Shown here: positions 35,801-45,660 of the stretch, in pieces | Layout of the letters: the number at the start of each line of letters is the position of its first letter | How positions within the stretch are numbered: position 1 is the stretch's first letter | Source: Rapana venosa | Lineage: Eukaryota > Mollusca > Gastropoda > Neogastropoda > Muricidae | Length of the DNA stretch: 64,000 nucleotides | Assembly (NCBI GenBank): GCA_028751875.1 | Contig: CM054155.1 | Coordinates: 1,816,920-1,880,919 of the forward strand | Reading direction: 5' to 3' | Notes under the pieces: generated by a model | Databases searched by the model: none | What the model was told of the DNA's origin: nothing | The model's input: only the letters and a program-made list of their open reading frames with translations | Made by a program: the position numbers and the translations under genes

Positions 35801-36010
35801 TATTTTTGTTTCTGTTTCTGTAACTGCTCTTTTTTACGGGACAGGGTTGTTGCCCTGTGCCAAAAACCCCCCAACCCGGAGGAAGGGTTCCCCTTAGTCG
35901 CCTCTTACGACATGCCTGGGTTTGGGGAGCGGGATCTTTTCTTGCAATGCTACTTGTACCCTACCCCGGGAGTCCACGGGGCAACTATTTGCCCACACTA
36001 AGCTGCCCAA
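32850..36010 (-). mobile_element. RTE-like non-LTR retrotransposon, LINE C, near full length
   Basis: About 3.15 kb on the minus strand, with 5' UTR, endonuclease, reverse transcriptase, trailer and a short (ATG)n end at 32851-32865. The 5' portion (34400-36000) is noisier than the 3' portion. It separates minus-strand small genes on both sides and so appears to have inserted into the virus-like element. No clear target-site duplication was found by eye. Confidence 0.85.
32866..35640 (-). pseudogene. Endonuclease-reverse transcriptase of LINE C
   Basis: The endonuclease remains lie at about 34900-35620: a block with a KPI..R..M.ARLK pattern and IQCYAP-like sequence (35340-35460), INNLIIGGTLFQHRDIHK-type sequence near 35150-35210, and the terminal block near 35020-35050. 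The RT begins with EEIVAAIKTLKNGKSPGQDN (34300-34390). A GITLLSVPSRILAKVI-like block lies near 34100-34160, RQGCVMSAVLFNLAIDW near 33725-33785, and the catalytic FADD region at about 33637-33652 with an indel inside it. The trailer (32864-33268) is one good frame with RRRWKWIGHILRRDPQS and GRPKATW. Order and content are those of a complete RTE protein; at least eight frame breaks make it non-functional as written. Confidence 0.82.
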
Positions 36011-36119
36011 AAAACGGCAGCGTGGAGACCAAATTGGGGCAGTTTTTCTGTACTCATATTTTACTATAAATATAATTATTTATTTATAACTATTAATACA
36101 TATTGAATGGATCTTTGGG
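36011..36119. other. Junction between LINE C and the small-gene array
   Basis: AT-rich; includes a minus-strand ATG near 36050 that opens a short frame running into the LINE 5' end. This could be the separated start of the gene at 32692-32847. Confidence 0.35.
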
Positions 36120-36765
36120 TCAGGCTGTTTGCTTTGCAATGGTTGCGGTTGTGGTTGTGGTTTGGCTTTTGTTCTTGCTGTGGTTCTTGTCTTGCTGGTT
36201 TCTTGTTGCTCCATACTCTATAGGCTGTATAACATTCCCATAGCTGTTATTTCCATTTATTAAGTAAGACTGAAAGTTTGTTTTTGGTGGTGCTGGGGTC
36301 TTTTTTTGTGTTTCTATAGGCACTGTTTTTCTAATGTTTCCAGATAAGATCTTTTTTCTTTGCTTGGTTGCTAAGTTTTTTTTTGTCAATTCCATCTGCT
36401 AAACCCCTTGCCAGCTTCAACTCTCCCCGGTTTTTTGGTGAAGTTGTCACTTGTGAAAGGGAGGGTTGCTCTTGGTTCTTGGCATTCTCCTGTGCTTCCT
36501 GTTGGTTCGATACTGTGTTCTGTTCTTCCTCTTTCTCTATGTGGTTAAATTTTTTTATGTTTAATGTTATCATACTAGCAGTTACTGGTGCTAACAGAGA
36601 GCCAAAAACGGTAATACATATACAGCCCAAATGTCTCCAGTGTCTAGACAAAAATGGATCTTGTGAGAGGTCATATGCTAAGTCAGCTTCTGAGTCCACC
36701 TTAAAGACCCTACTTGTTGCTTTAGCATATAACCAATAACCAGTATGCCCCAGGCTTTTCACCAT
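36120..36765 (-). pseudogene. Unassigned membrane-anchored protein, one frameshift
   Basis: The frame from 36765 encodes 144 codons. A well-ordered N-terminal part (LGHTGYWLYAKATSRVFKVD) is followed by a hydrophobic segment around residues 48-70 (CICITVFGSLLAPVTASMIT), then a Glu/Gln/Asn-rich region. A second frame, 36395-36120, overlaps its end and continues with Lys/Asn/Gln/Thr-rich sequence. The overlap coincides with a run of T on the plus strand near 36378-36386, so a single homopolymer indel probably splits one protein of about 215 residues. No family is recognised. A membrane segment followed by a low-complexity polar tail would suit a virion or accessory protein, but that is inference from its neighbours. 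Confidence 0.5.
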
Positions 36766-36842
36766 TTTGCCCCAAGAAGAGATTCATACCTATTAAATAC
36801 TTATTAATGTCTTGTGGTGATAATGCTGCACCTGTTCAACTG

Positions 36843-36989
36843 TTAGTGTGTTCCTATGTATGCTTTGGGTTTTTCCACAAGCAGCAAGGAGTACAACTTC
36901 TTCTTCTTATCCAGTAGACCCTTCTCATCTGTTATTTCTTCTTGACTAGAACCAGTAGATGTCATCAACAAAAGTTCGTCGCAATCCAT
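36843..36989 (-). CDS. Small acidic/charged ORF, unassigned
   Basis: The chosen ATG at 36989 gives 48 residues (starting MDCDELLLMTSTGSSQEE). A longer frame to 37067 exists, but its extra N-terminus is encoded by the 11-bp minisatellite and is probably not genuine. It is first in the minus-strand series, about 80 bases ahead of the next gene. No domain recognised. Confidence 0.4.
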   Translation of the reverse strand: MDCDELLLMTSTGSSQEEITDEKGLLDKKKKLYSLLLVEKPKAYIGTH

Positions 36990-37029
36990 GTTGTCTATCT
37001 TTATCAAAATAGTTTGTGTAAAAAAATTA

Positions 37030-37420
37030 TTGTTGTTCTTGACAAGTTGTTGATAAGTTGTTAACAATGTTGTTGATGGGGACTTGTTTATTTCTTGACA
37101 AGTTCTTAATATAGTTCTTGTTTTAGTTCTTGGCAGGTTCTTGGTAAGATCTTGTATTAGTTGTTAATAAGTTCTTGACAAGTTGTTAATAAGTTCTTGA
37201 CAAGTTCTTGATAAGTTCTTGACAAGTTCTTGATAAGTTATTGATAAGTTGTTAATAAGTTCTTGATAAGTTCTTGACAAGTTCTTGATAAGTTGTTAAT
37301 AAGTTCTTGACACGTTCTTGATAAGTTCTTGAAATTTTATTGATAAGTTCTGAAAAAAATATTTTATTAGTTATTAATAAGTTTTTGATAAAGTTCTTGA
37401 CAAGTTCTTGATAAGATATT
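37030..37420. repeat. 11-bp minisatellite
   Basis: The unit is aagttcttgay with variants such as aagttgttaat. Unit starts at 37204, 37215, 37226, 37237 and 37248 give an exact 11-bp period. About 30 units are present, becoming irregular at both ends. Confidence 0.95.
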
Positions 37421-37500
37421 GTTTTAGCATAAATTTCCCAAAATTTTATAGTTTTACCATCAAAAAAATTTTGTATTACTTTCAGTTTTAGTAGAGGATA

Positions 37501-37643
37501 GGGAAAAAGCCGACTTTTGGTAATGTGCTTATTTTTTTTATAAAACTATGCAAGTTTTGATCGATGAGGCGAAGCCCAATCGATCAAAAGTTGCCTGGTT
37601 TTGGATAAACAGTAAGTGGTTGAGCTTAAGTCGGCTTTTTCCC
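37501..37643. repeat. 143-bp symmetric hairpin, possible MITE/foldback element
   Basis: The outer arms are perfect over 16 bases (37501-37516 with 37628-37643), and the inner arms are perfect over 11 bases (37555-37565 with 37579-37589). Both pairs have the same coordinate sum (75144), so the arms have no net indel. The tip contains GGC-GAA-GCC, itself a mini-hairpin. Weaker symmetry extends outward to about 37470 and 37675. No transposase and no clear target-site duplication are visible. Confidence 0.85.
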
Positions 37644-37947
37644 CACCTCTTTTGTAAACTGTCGTGACAATGAACTGAAGGGAAAAGAGTGCAGAAATAG
37701 AACTGAGTTCAAAGGGCGTAACGTCATAAAGAATTGCGAGGTAGGTTTAGTGTGTCACTTTAGTAGCCCCTAATCCTTTGGAAACACACGAAGCACAAGA
37801 TTTTCTTGGGCTGCAATACTGCATGGCTTGGTTATTTCTTAAAACATTTTCTAAATAGCTTGGTCCTTTTATGGCCAGGATGCTGTGTCTAACGTTCTTC
37901 ACGTGCGAAACGTTTTATGCCCAACATCTGAGGCATTTTGGGGTGGG

Positions 37948-38370
37948 AAGGAAGGTGGCGAATGGTTTAAAACGTTTGCCTGCCAACAAGTAAACCGTGA
38001 GGTTCTGGGTTCGATTCCCAGCCTCGCCCTTTCTTCCGGTTTGACAAAAAATTCGATCTGAATGTCAAAGTCCTTGGGATGAGACTATAAACCGACACCC
38101 CGTTTTGCGAACGCATGCAGAACATTTTGAGCACACGTTAAATCCTGTTCGCTTTTCGAAAGAGTAGGTCATAGTGTGCCGGTGGGAACAGATGACATAA
38201 TTTATAAACCGCATACAAACGGGGGACTGGATGAAAAAAAAAAAACCCAATGAGTGCTTATTCGCTTATCCTCGATATAAAAAAAAGTCATCTGAGCGGT
38301 TTGATTTTTTGCTTTACAAGATTCAGCGCTATATAAATTCCATACATCATCATTATTTAAATTACACCAG
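37948..38370 (+). mobile_element. tRNA-derived SINE, family A, full length
   Basis: The most complete copy. The tRNA-like head runs 37948-38030 with B-box ggttcgattcc at 38008-38018 and a good acceptor-like pairing (ggtggcgaa with gcctcgccc). The core runs from 'gggatgagactataaaccg' (38077) through 'cgttaaatcctgttcgcttt' to 'gggggactggatg' (38231). The 3' end has 'tttacaagattcagcgctat' and 'ataaattccatacatcatca', then ATT units. Internal A and B boxes imply RNA polymerase III transcription. The tail matches LINE B. Confidence 0.9.
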
Positions 38371-38814
38371 GAACATGAGACTCAAAGCCTGTGGTTACAT
38401 CATAGGAGGTCTTCAGTGTCCGAAGACTACGGGTTGCGCTTGGGGTTTTTCATGCTGGTACAGGTCTGTTTTGGCTGGCCAATCAGACACGGGTTTATGA
38501 CAGTGCCTTTGGGCAGGGGGGCACAGATAATTCTGACAATGCTGGTCTGTCTGCCTGGACTGTCAACCTTTCGTCTCTTTCTCTTTGCCTCGTGCTGCTG
38601 AGAGGGTGTCTCTTCCAACTTGGGGAGAGACTGTCTGCAGGATCTGTTTCAAGGCCGACGGTTCAAGAGCTGACAACTCACATAATCCGTCAAGGACATA
38701 GTCAAAAAGCATCATCCCAGGCTGGAGGTTATCGTCAGTGAGATCATTCCTGTAAAGGGAAACCCACAAACTGAAACATAAAGAGGAAAGTCTCCGTTTG
38801 CCTTGTGACTTCGT

Positions 38815-39165
38815 TGAGGACGGGTTTGTTTTAGTGGTTAGAACATTGCGCTCGCGACCTGACGATCCGGGTTCGATTCCGGTCAAGGCGATATTTTCCT
38901 TGGATTTAAAATTCAGTGCAGACTCCACTCCCCTCAAAGTCTTTCGGATGAGACTAAAAACCCGAGGCCCCGTGTACGAACGCAGCAGAACACCTTGCGC
39001 ACTCGTTAAATCCTGTTTCGCTTTTCGTAAGAGTAGGACACCGTTGCCGGGGGGAAAACAGATGATAGAATTTAGGGAAAAACGCAATACACACGGGGAC
39101 TGGATGTAAAAAAAGAGATAAGTGCTTATTCCATCATCCTAAATTTTAAAAAGATATTACAAAAG
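38815..39165 (+). mobile_element. tRNA-derived SINE, family A, second head type
   Basis: The head has A-box-like tagtggttaga and B-box ggttcgattcc at 38870-38880, but a head sequence different from that at 37948. The core starts at 'ctttcggatgagactaaaaa' (38940) and ends near 39140 at 'ttccatcatcc'. The shared LINE-like tail is missing or unreadable. Confidence 0.87.
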
Positions 39166-39369
39166 ACCCGCTGGATATAAAATCACTATGTCTCTGATCA
39201 CCCACGATCGCTTGGACTCTGGCTTTAGGGCATGGAAGGATGGCTTTCGCCCAACTTTCCACAGTGGCCATATTTCTGGCAGTAACCTGGAACCATGCAA
39301 GGGCATCCTTCTGTCTACTGGGAGAACCAGCAGAAAACAGTACTAAGACCTTGTTACACCAAAACACTG

Positions 39370-39482
39370 TACTCATACATCGGTGTATGTGTGTGGGGGT
39401 GTGCGTGGGGGTGTTCAAGTACGCACGTACGCACACACGTGCGTGTGTGGGGTGTGTGTTGCGTATGTGCATGCGTGAATGA
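39370..39482. repeat. GT/ACGC microsatellite
   Basis: Alternating GT and ACGCAC units of about 110 bases. Confidence 0.8.
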
Positions 39483-39539
39483 TACGTTTATAGTCTTTCA
39501 AGGCAATGGTTTTTTTTTAAAACCCTTTTTAAAGAGCAT

Positions 39540-39775
39540 TTGAGCGTGGCTACCACTTGGATGAGTTACCGTTTACGCAAACTTGGCTTCAGTAGAGTCA
39601 ACCATTTCACCCGCTGTAAATGGGTACCTGCCCCCTTTAGGGTCAGGGAAGGTAAATCAGCGAGGGAGAGGAGATGGGCGCCGCCCTCATATGCTGGCCC
39701 TTGAGAAGCTGAAGTTTCTGATGCCTCGCTCCCTACGACCACATAAGTTATGGGGCATCTTTATCTTTTACATTT
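39540..39775 (+). mobile_element. SINE-like repeat, family B
   Basis: Cleanest copy of the family, from 'gagcgtggctaccacttgga' to 'aagttatggggcatctttat'. It lacks the tRNA-like head seen in the copies near 5935 and 51990. Confidence 0.85.
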
Positions 39776-40039
39776 CGCTCTGTCTTCGCAGCGTTCATTT
39801 GGTTTTTTCTGTTCTGACTGGCTTGAATTCATTGCAAGTGTCTTGGCGTTGCTGCCAATGATATTCAGCGTTGCGAATTGTTTCCGGTACGTGTACACGC
39901 TGTTGTAGAGTTAAAGAGTATCATGAGTGACTAAACATGCAGGTACACAGTGCGAATTGTTGTTACCCGTATAGGCTTTTTGTTGGATGTTTTGAATGTA
40001 TGCAAATGTGCGTCTGCTTAGCTCAAAAATGTGTGGGGC

Positions 40040-40415
40040 GCGTGTGTGTTGTGTGTGTGTGTTTTGGTGTGTGTGTGTGAGAGGAGACAGAGTATAGAGC
40101 GAGGGGGAGAGTGAGAGAGAGAGAGGGGAGAGGGGGAGAGAGAGGAGAGAGAGAACGAGAGAGAGAGAGAGAGAGGAGAGATGGAGAGGGGAGAAGGAGT
40201 GAGAGAGAGAGAGAGGAGAACTCAAAAAATGAAGAACTCAAAGATTTTAATGTACTGTAGCCTTTGGCTTCAATTACATCGAACATGTCTAGGACACTAA
40301 TGTGTTAACATGAAATGGCAATTTTCGATCTTGCAGTCATGAAAGTATTAATTGCACTTTGCAGATACAGATTAAACACTGCAAAGTAACTAACACTTTG
40401 AGAGAGGAGAGAGAG

Positions 40416-40450
<35 letters not shown>

Positions 40451-40543
40451 GAAGAGGAGAGAGAGGATGAGAGAGTGAGGGAGAGAGAGAGAGAGGAGAG
40501 AGAGAGGGAGAGAGAGAGAGAGAGTGAGAGAGAGAGAGAGAGA

Positions 40544-40575
<32 letters not shown>
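40040..40575. repeat. Two (GA)n tracts around a unique spacer
   Basis: GT then GA repeats at 40040-40220, unique sequence at 40221-40398, and GA repeats at 40399-40577. Confidence 0.95.
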
Positions 40576-40580
<5 letters not shown>

Positions 40581-41669
40581 GGGGAGGTGGATGAGGGGGG
40601 TGGTCGGTTCGTGGGATGGGGGAAAAGATGGGGATGTATTAGATATACCAGGGGACTAGCTAGCCACTTAGTTTTAAAGTTGTTGGTGGGATGGTCGAAT
40701 GCGCTTTGTTTTGGTGCAAGAATTAATTTTAGTAGTTCTTCGCAATTTAGGTGGCGAGTTCACCATTTCATATTTGATGTTATGTTCTTTTCAGACTGGC
40801 GGGCTAGCTTGATAGTAAACCATGTTCCTGGACATATTGTGTTTTATTTTGGTGTCGTGGCTGGTAGCTGATGTCTCCAAATCAGAAGTAGCCCAACCTG
40901 GCAACACGCCCCGCATCATCACCGTCATCCTCCTTTGTCAACACGACCCAGCCTCCACATGCACAAGTTAAAGATCCCACCAACACTACCACCACCACCA
41001 CCACCACCACCACCACCACCACAGCATCAGCACCACCACTACCAGCTGCATCAGCAACTCACAGATGCTGGATCTCACAGAGGCTGGGCTGTATCCACAG
41101 AGAACATGCAGAGGATGAGCGATGTCCAACAAGATCTGGCGCTCTCCACTGTGAAACCTCCAGTGCCCGCATCACCAATCCATGCGTTACTGATCCTCAT
41201 TTTCATGGTGTCTTGTCTGGAATTCCACATGATAATTATGGAAATAGCACAACTGGTGAAAAATCCAACGCGGGCAATTGTCTATACACTGTAGACACTA
41301 ACATCTCAATGACGTGATTGTCAACTCCATTCTGGAGTTCTAGAGGGGAAGGTCATCAGGCTACAAGTCTGTCAATGCTTTAATGCTTCATCAGCATTGA
41401 ACAGTATGACAATGGTGAGAAGCTGAATCCAGATTTTCTGGACCATCGATGTAAGCCAAGCAGGCTTCAGAACAACTCACCGATATCTATACCTTCACAA
41501 ATAACGTTCTCTTACGAGTTAAACGAGTTCACGGACGAATCTCAATCGTCAGTGATGTTTGGTTTCTCTATGGCCAATATAGCTGACGGTCAAGTCTGAA
41601 ACTGTGTATCTCTCTTCATCTTTGGGTGAGTATAGAGGTCTAGGAACAGGTCGGAGATTCATCGATTAT
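40576..41669. other. Clean sequence, (ACC)n near 40982-41022, no confirmed gene
   Basis: A frame at 40935-41294 (119 codons) starts with a Pro run encoded by the (ACC)n repeat and ends with an ordinary-looking hydrophobic segment. No domain is recognised, and I do not call it a gene. Confidence 0.4.
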
Positions 41670-42052
41670 ATTGTTGTGAGATGAGACTATAAACCGAGGC
41701 CCCGTGCGCGAACGTATGCAGAACATCTTGAGCACACGTTAAATCCTGTTCCGCTTTTCGAAAGAGTAGGCCATTGTGTGCCGGTGGGAACAGATGACCA
41801 AATTTACAAAACCGCATACACACGGGGACTGGATGTAAAAAAGCACATGATTGCTTATCCCATTATCCTTGGGGGGAAAAGTTACAAGATCAGCGCTATA
41901 TAAATTTCATACAGTATTCTTAATTTTTTAATTTTTATTTTTTATTTTTTTCAATTATCATTAGTATTATTTATTATTATTATTATTATATTATATATTA
42001 TTATTATTATTATTATGTATTATTATTATTTATTATTATCATTATTATCTTT
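41670..42052 (+). mobile_element. SINE family A, headless copy with long (ATT)n tail
   Basis: The core starts at 'gatgagactataaaccgagg' (41681) and runs to 'cacggggactggatgtaaa' (41822). It is followed by the shared tail 'ttacaagatcagcgctatat' (41881) and about 110 bases of ATT units. This is the cleanest core copy in the window. Confidence 0.92.
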
Positions 42053-43329
42053 GTATTTGTGTTGGTTGTTTGGGGTGTTATTACGGAGAGGGAGGGTATT
42101 ACAATTTCAGAACTGTGCTTGGCGGTATCCAATGCATCTCTGAAGGTCTTTGCTTTTTATAAGATTACTCTCTGAAATTTGATATGGGTCTCCTTGTGTG
42201 ATATTGTGTAAGAAAGTGATACTTACATCTTCAGATACACACGCGCTTTCCACATAGTGTAGAACTGAAACTAGATGAATGTTGAAAACACAATGAGTTT
42301 ACGTCAAAGAGGCTAGAGAGAGTGGTAATGATAAAGGTAATTAGCTGAAATACAATGATACTGGTTCTGATATCACAAAGTGTACAGGTGTAGCATGATA
42401 CTGACATGCTAATGACTGAACAAAATAGCAGCCCTTAATGTGAATGATTATGTTACGTGTGGGTATTTCTCATTTTTCACCAAGGAAGTCACAAAACTAG
42501 CGTTGTGGTAGTTGTCATACCTATCATATATGTGTATGAAGCTGGGTAAATAACTGAGCTTCTGTACTCCATAGTCTATCAAAGATTGTTTGGGGAATGA
42601 TATTTCCTAAATCACATTTCCTTGTGCTATCCATTAGTGTTAACCAAAGCCTTTTTTTTAAACTGCATGCAGATACAACGTCATATCATCTCTTCTCATG
42701 GTGACTGTTAATGAAGTGTATTGGTCACACATAGCCTTTAGCCTTCTTTGGCATTATGCTGAGTTTATAGACCCAGTCCCTCTGATTACTTCAGACGACT
42801 CCTGTGTCAGACTCCTTGATACCTTTTTCAGTGAGATACCATTCTTCAATTTGTTTTGTTGAAAAAATACTTAATGTTACCTGTTATACACCTGCATGCC
42901 CCAAACGCTTATATAACTATGTCAAAACAGCAAGAAAATGTTTACTGCATTTGTGTATTAAATCATTCCTGTATTATGCTTGAGGCTAAACCAATGATCA
43001 CGGTTTTAGAAAAAAATGAGAGTGAAAGGAAGTGAATCTTTTCCGGAAGATGGAAAGGAAAGGATGTAACTACTTATACAAATTTGCAAAGGAAAGAGCT
43101 AAGTTAGCTTTGACAAAGAAAACAATGTACTAAATGTCTTATTCAATATCTCTATGAAAACATCAAATATAACTTTGGCATCAGCAGCGCAGTTGGATTC
43201 TTTTACATGATGAAATGCTCGCCAAACAAGCTATATTCTGACTAGCCATTATGTTAGCAGGAATAATCAATCCAACCACTTTCAAAATAAAAAAAAGGAA
43301 ACTGGCATAAAAATTCAGCTGCATAAACA
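42053..43329. other. Clean unique spacer
   Basis: AT-rich, good-quality sequence with no long frame or recognised repeat on either strand; probably intergenic or intronic. Confidence 0.5.
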
Positions 43330-43880
43330 ATTTTATCTTTAATGAAATGAAATCAGCGCCTCTTCTATACCTTCTTTGCTGCCATCCTGCAGGATACATT
43401 CATCCACCAGAGAATCTGGATCCAGGACAGGTGATCATCGACTGCATTACTGTGAAACAGCCCAGGGGCCACGTGATCTTTCTGACCAAAACCGACACCA
43501 GACGTTGGACAAGTCCACGTGTTTGCCGGTGAATGTCGACACAACTGAACAGTGGAGCAACGCTTGAGGACAAAGCTGTCATTTTCCCAGACTGGTTAGG
43601 TTCTGACCACAGCCAGCAGGACATTACACATAACAGCAGTGGTCTAGGTATGTCTGTGTTTACAGAGACCTCGGCAACAGTAGAGTCCCTCTTCTGTGTT
43701 GAACCTTCTCTGTCCATGGTGCTGGTTGCAAGCCTCAGCAGACTGGCGGCAAGAAGTGGAATGTTCAGCAGCTGTGTGGCCAGGTCTCCATCACACTTCC
43801 CTGCCTGTGCCTCATGGCCAGTGTGGGGATGCTGAGGATGAAGTGGGATGTCCCTTTACCTCACGCACCTATGGACCAGG
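43330..43880 (+). pseudogene. Possible LDL-receptor class A / extracellular-domain exon remnant
   Basis: Non-repetitive, higher-GC sequence with coding-like frames. 43347-43532 has YIHPPENLDPG and VIFLTKTDTRR, and a later frame (43696 on) has CGDAEDEVGCPF, which resembles the C-terminal calcium-binding half of an LDL-receptor class A repeat (pattern C..GEDE..C). The frame must shift at least twice between these parts, and no splice sites could be fixed. It could be a decayed exon of a secreted or receptor protein, or chance. Confidence 0.3.
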
Positions 43881-44384
43881 ATACGTAAGGATGGGTTTGT
43901 TATCAAAACGTGTCACACCCACACATGCATGCACACATGTGCACATGTGTGAACTTCTCAAAGAAAAGAACATTCGAACTGCACATGTATCTTTATATTT
44001 CAATGTCCTCATGCACTGTATGGTCATATTTTCCACATCTTTACTCTGAAAACTTTGTATGTGAACAAAAAAATCCCCTAGAAAACTAACCCAAACTCAT
44101 GATGTCCGATGCGGTTTAAAGGTCTATTAGAGTAGATACCCTGATTAAATACCAGACCTACAGTGTTGTGGAAATCTGACACAGACAGCCCCATGGCTGA
44201 AGAATGCTGACCAGAGGGTTGGTCACTACTGGGGTCAGGATGCCCTGAGATCCACAGAGGCAAACCCTGGTGTTGGGAGTGTGGTGTGTCATTCTTGTCA
44301 CTGGTACCTTGCAGACGGAATGTCTAAGAGCTGATGAAATAAGCTTTGATGGGTTTATATCACAATAGTTCATTTTATCTCTAT
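43881..44384. other. Unassigned spacer
   Basis: Contains a short ACACATG-rich stretch (43918-43950); nothing else recognised. Confidence 0.4.
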
Positions 44385-44427
44385 GTGCGTGCGTGTACGT
44401 ATACGTGTATGTGTGTATGTGTGCGTG

Positions 44428-45660
44428 TGTCAAAGTCAAGTCAAAGTCAAATGTTAAATTTGTATTTCCATGGGAAATGAATAACCCAATTCTTTGTCTT
44501 TTTTTATCAACAAACTAAGAAAAAAAAGGGTTTTGTGTGTGTTTGTTGTTTTTTGTGTTGGGTGTGTTTTGTGGGTGTGTGTGTGTGTGTGTGTGTGTTT
44601 TCAAAGTAAAATAAAATGTAAATGTTTTTTCCATATGGTACTTTTAAAAAGAAGAAAATTGTCTTTCTTCTTTAAGCCACTATCTAAGAACAAAAAGGTG
44701 TGTGTTTTATTATATATATATTTTTTATATTTTTTAAATATATATTTAATATTTTTATTAAAAAATGTGGGGGGGTTGGGGGGGTGGGGGGTAAAAGCAA
44801 GTCAAAGTCAAATTTTTAAATTTGTTTTTCCATTGGTACATTGAATAAGCAGGAAATTTTTCTTTCTTCATCAAGCCTCTATCAAAGAACAAAAAGGGGG
44901 TTGTTTTGTGTGGGGGTGTGGTGTGTTTTGGGGGTGTGGGGGGTGGGTGTGGGTTTTGGGGTGTGGGGGTGGGGGGGAATGTTGTGTTTGTGTGTGTCAA
45001 ATCAAGTAAAAGTAAAATGCCAAATGTTTATTTCCAAATGGTACATTGAAAAACCCTTTGAATTGTCTTTTTCTAAAGATCTATCTAAGAACAAAAAGGG
45101 GGTGTGTGTGTGTTGTGGTGTGTAAAAGTCAAGTAAATGTCAAATTTTTAAATTTGTTTTTCCATATTAAAAAATGAATAACCCAATGCAATTGTCTTCT
45201 CCACAACCCTCTACTAGAACAAAAAAGGGGTGTGTGTGTGGTGTGGTCAAAGTCAAGTCAAGTCAAATTTTAAATTTTTTTTTTTCCTTGGAATTGAATA
45301 ACAAGCAATTGTCTTTCTTCACAAAACCATTTCTAAAAACAAAAACCGTGGTGTGGGGTTTTGGTGGTGGTGTGTGGTTTTGTGGTGTTTTTGGGTGTGG
45401 GTTTGTGTGTGTGTGGGGGTGTGGGGTGGTGTGGTTGTTGGTTTTTTGTGTGTGTGTTTTTCAAGTAAGTCAATGCAAATGTTAAAATTTGTTTTTCATA
45501 TGGTAATTGAAAAGCAAGCAATTGTCTTTCTTCAAAAGATCTTCAAAGAAAAAAAGGGTGTGTATTGTTTTTGTGTGTCGTGTGAATGTATGTGTGTGTG
45601 TTTGTGTGTGGTGTGTTTTAATTTGTTTTGTCCCTCATCCCCTTTTTCCCTAGCCATCTT
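44428..45660. repeat. Tandem satellite: about 125-bp core plus variable (GT)n
   Basis: Seven units start near 44428, 44597, 44793, 44996, 45124, 45246 and 45461. Each begins with caaagtcaagtcaaagtcaa-like sequence, passes through 'aatttgtttttccatatggt' and 'caattgtctttcttc', and ends in 'aagaacaaaaagg' followed by a GT/GGTG run of different length. Unit length varies from about 120 to 215 bp because of the GT part. Confidence 0.9.

Noticed and set aside
37030..37420. CRISPR-like array
   Set aside because: Contiguous 11-bp units with no unique spacers, in an animal genome.
38008..38018. B-box as part of a functional tRNA gene
   Set aside because: The tRNA-like head continues directly into the SINE core with no terminator, and its arms do not make a complete cloverleaf by eye.
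40935..41294. 119-codon frame with a proline run
   Set aside because: The proline run is (ACC)n read in frame; the rest has no recognised domain.
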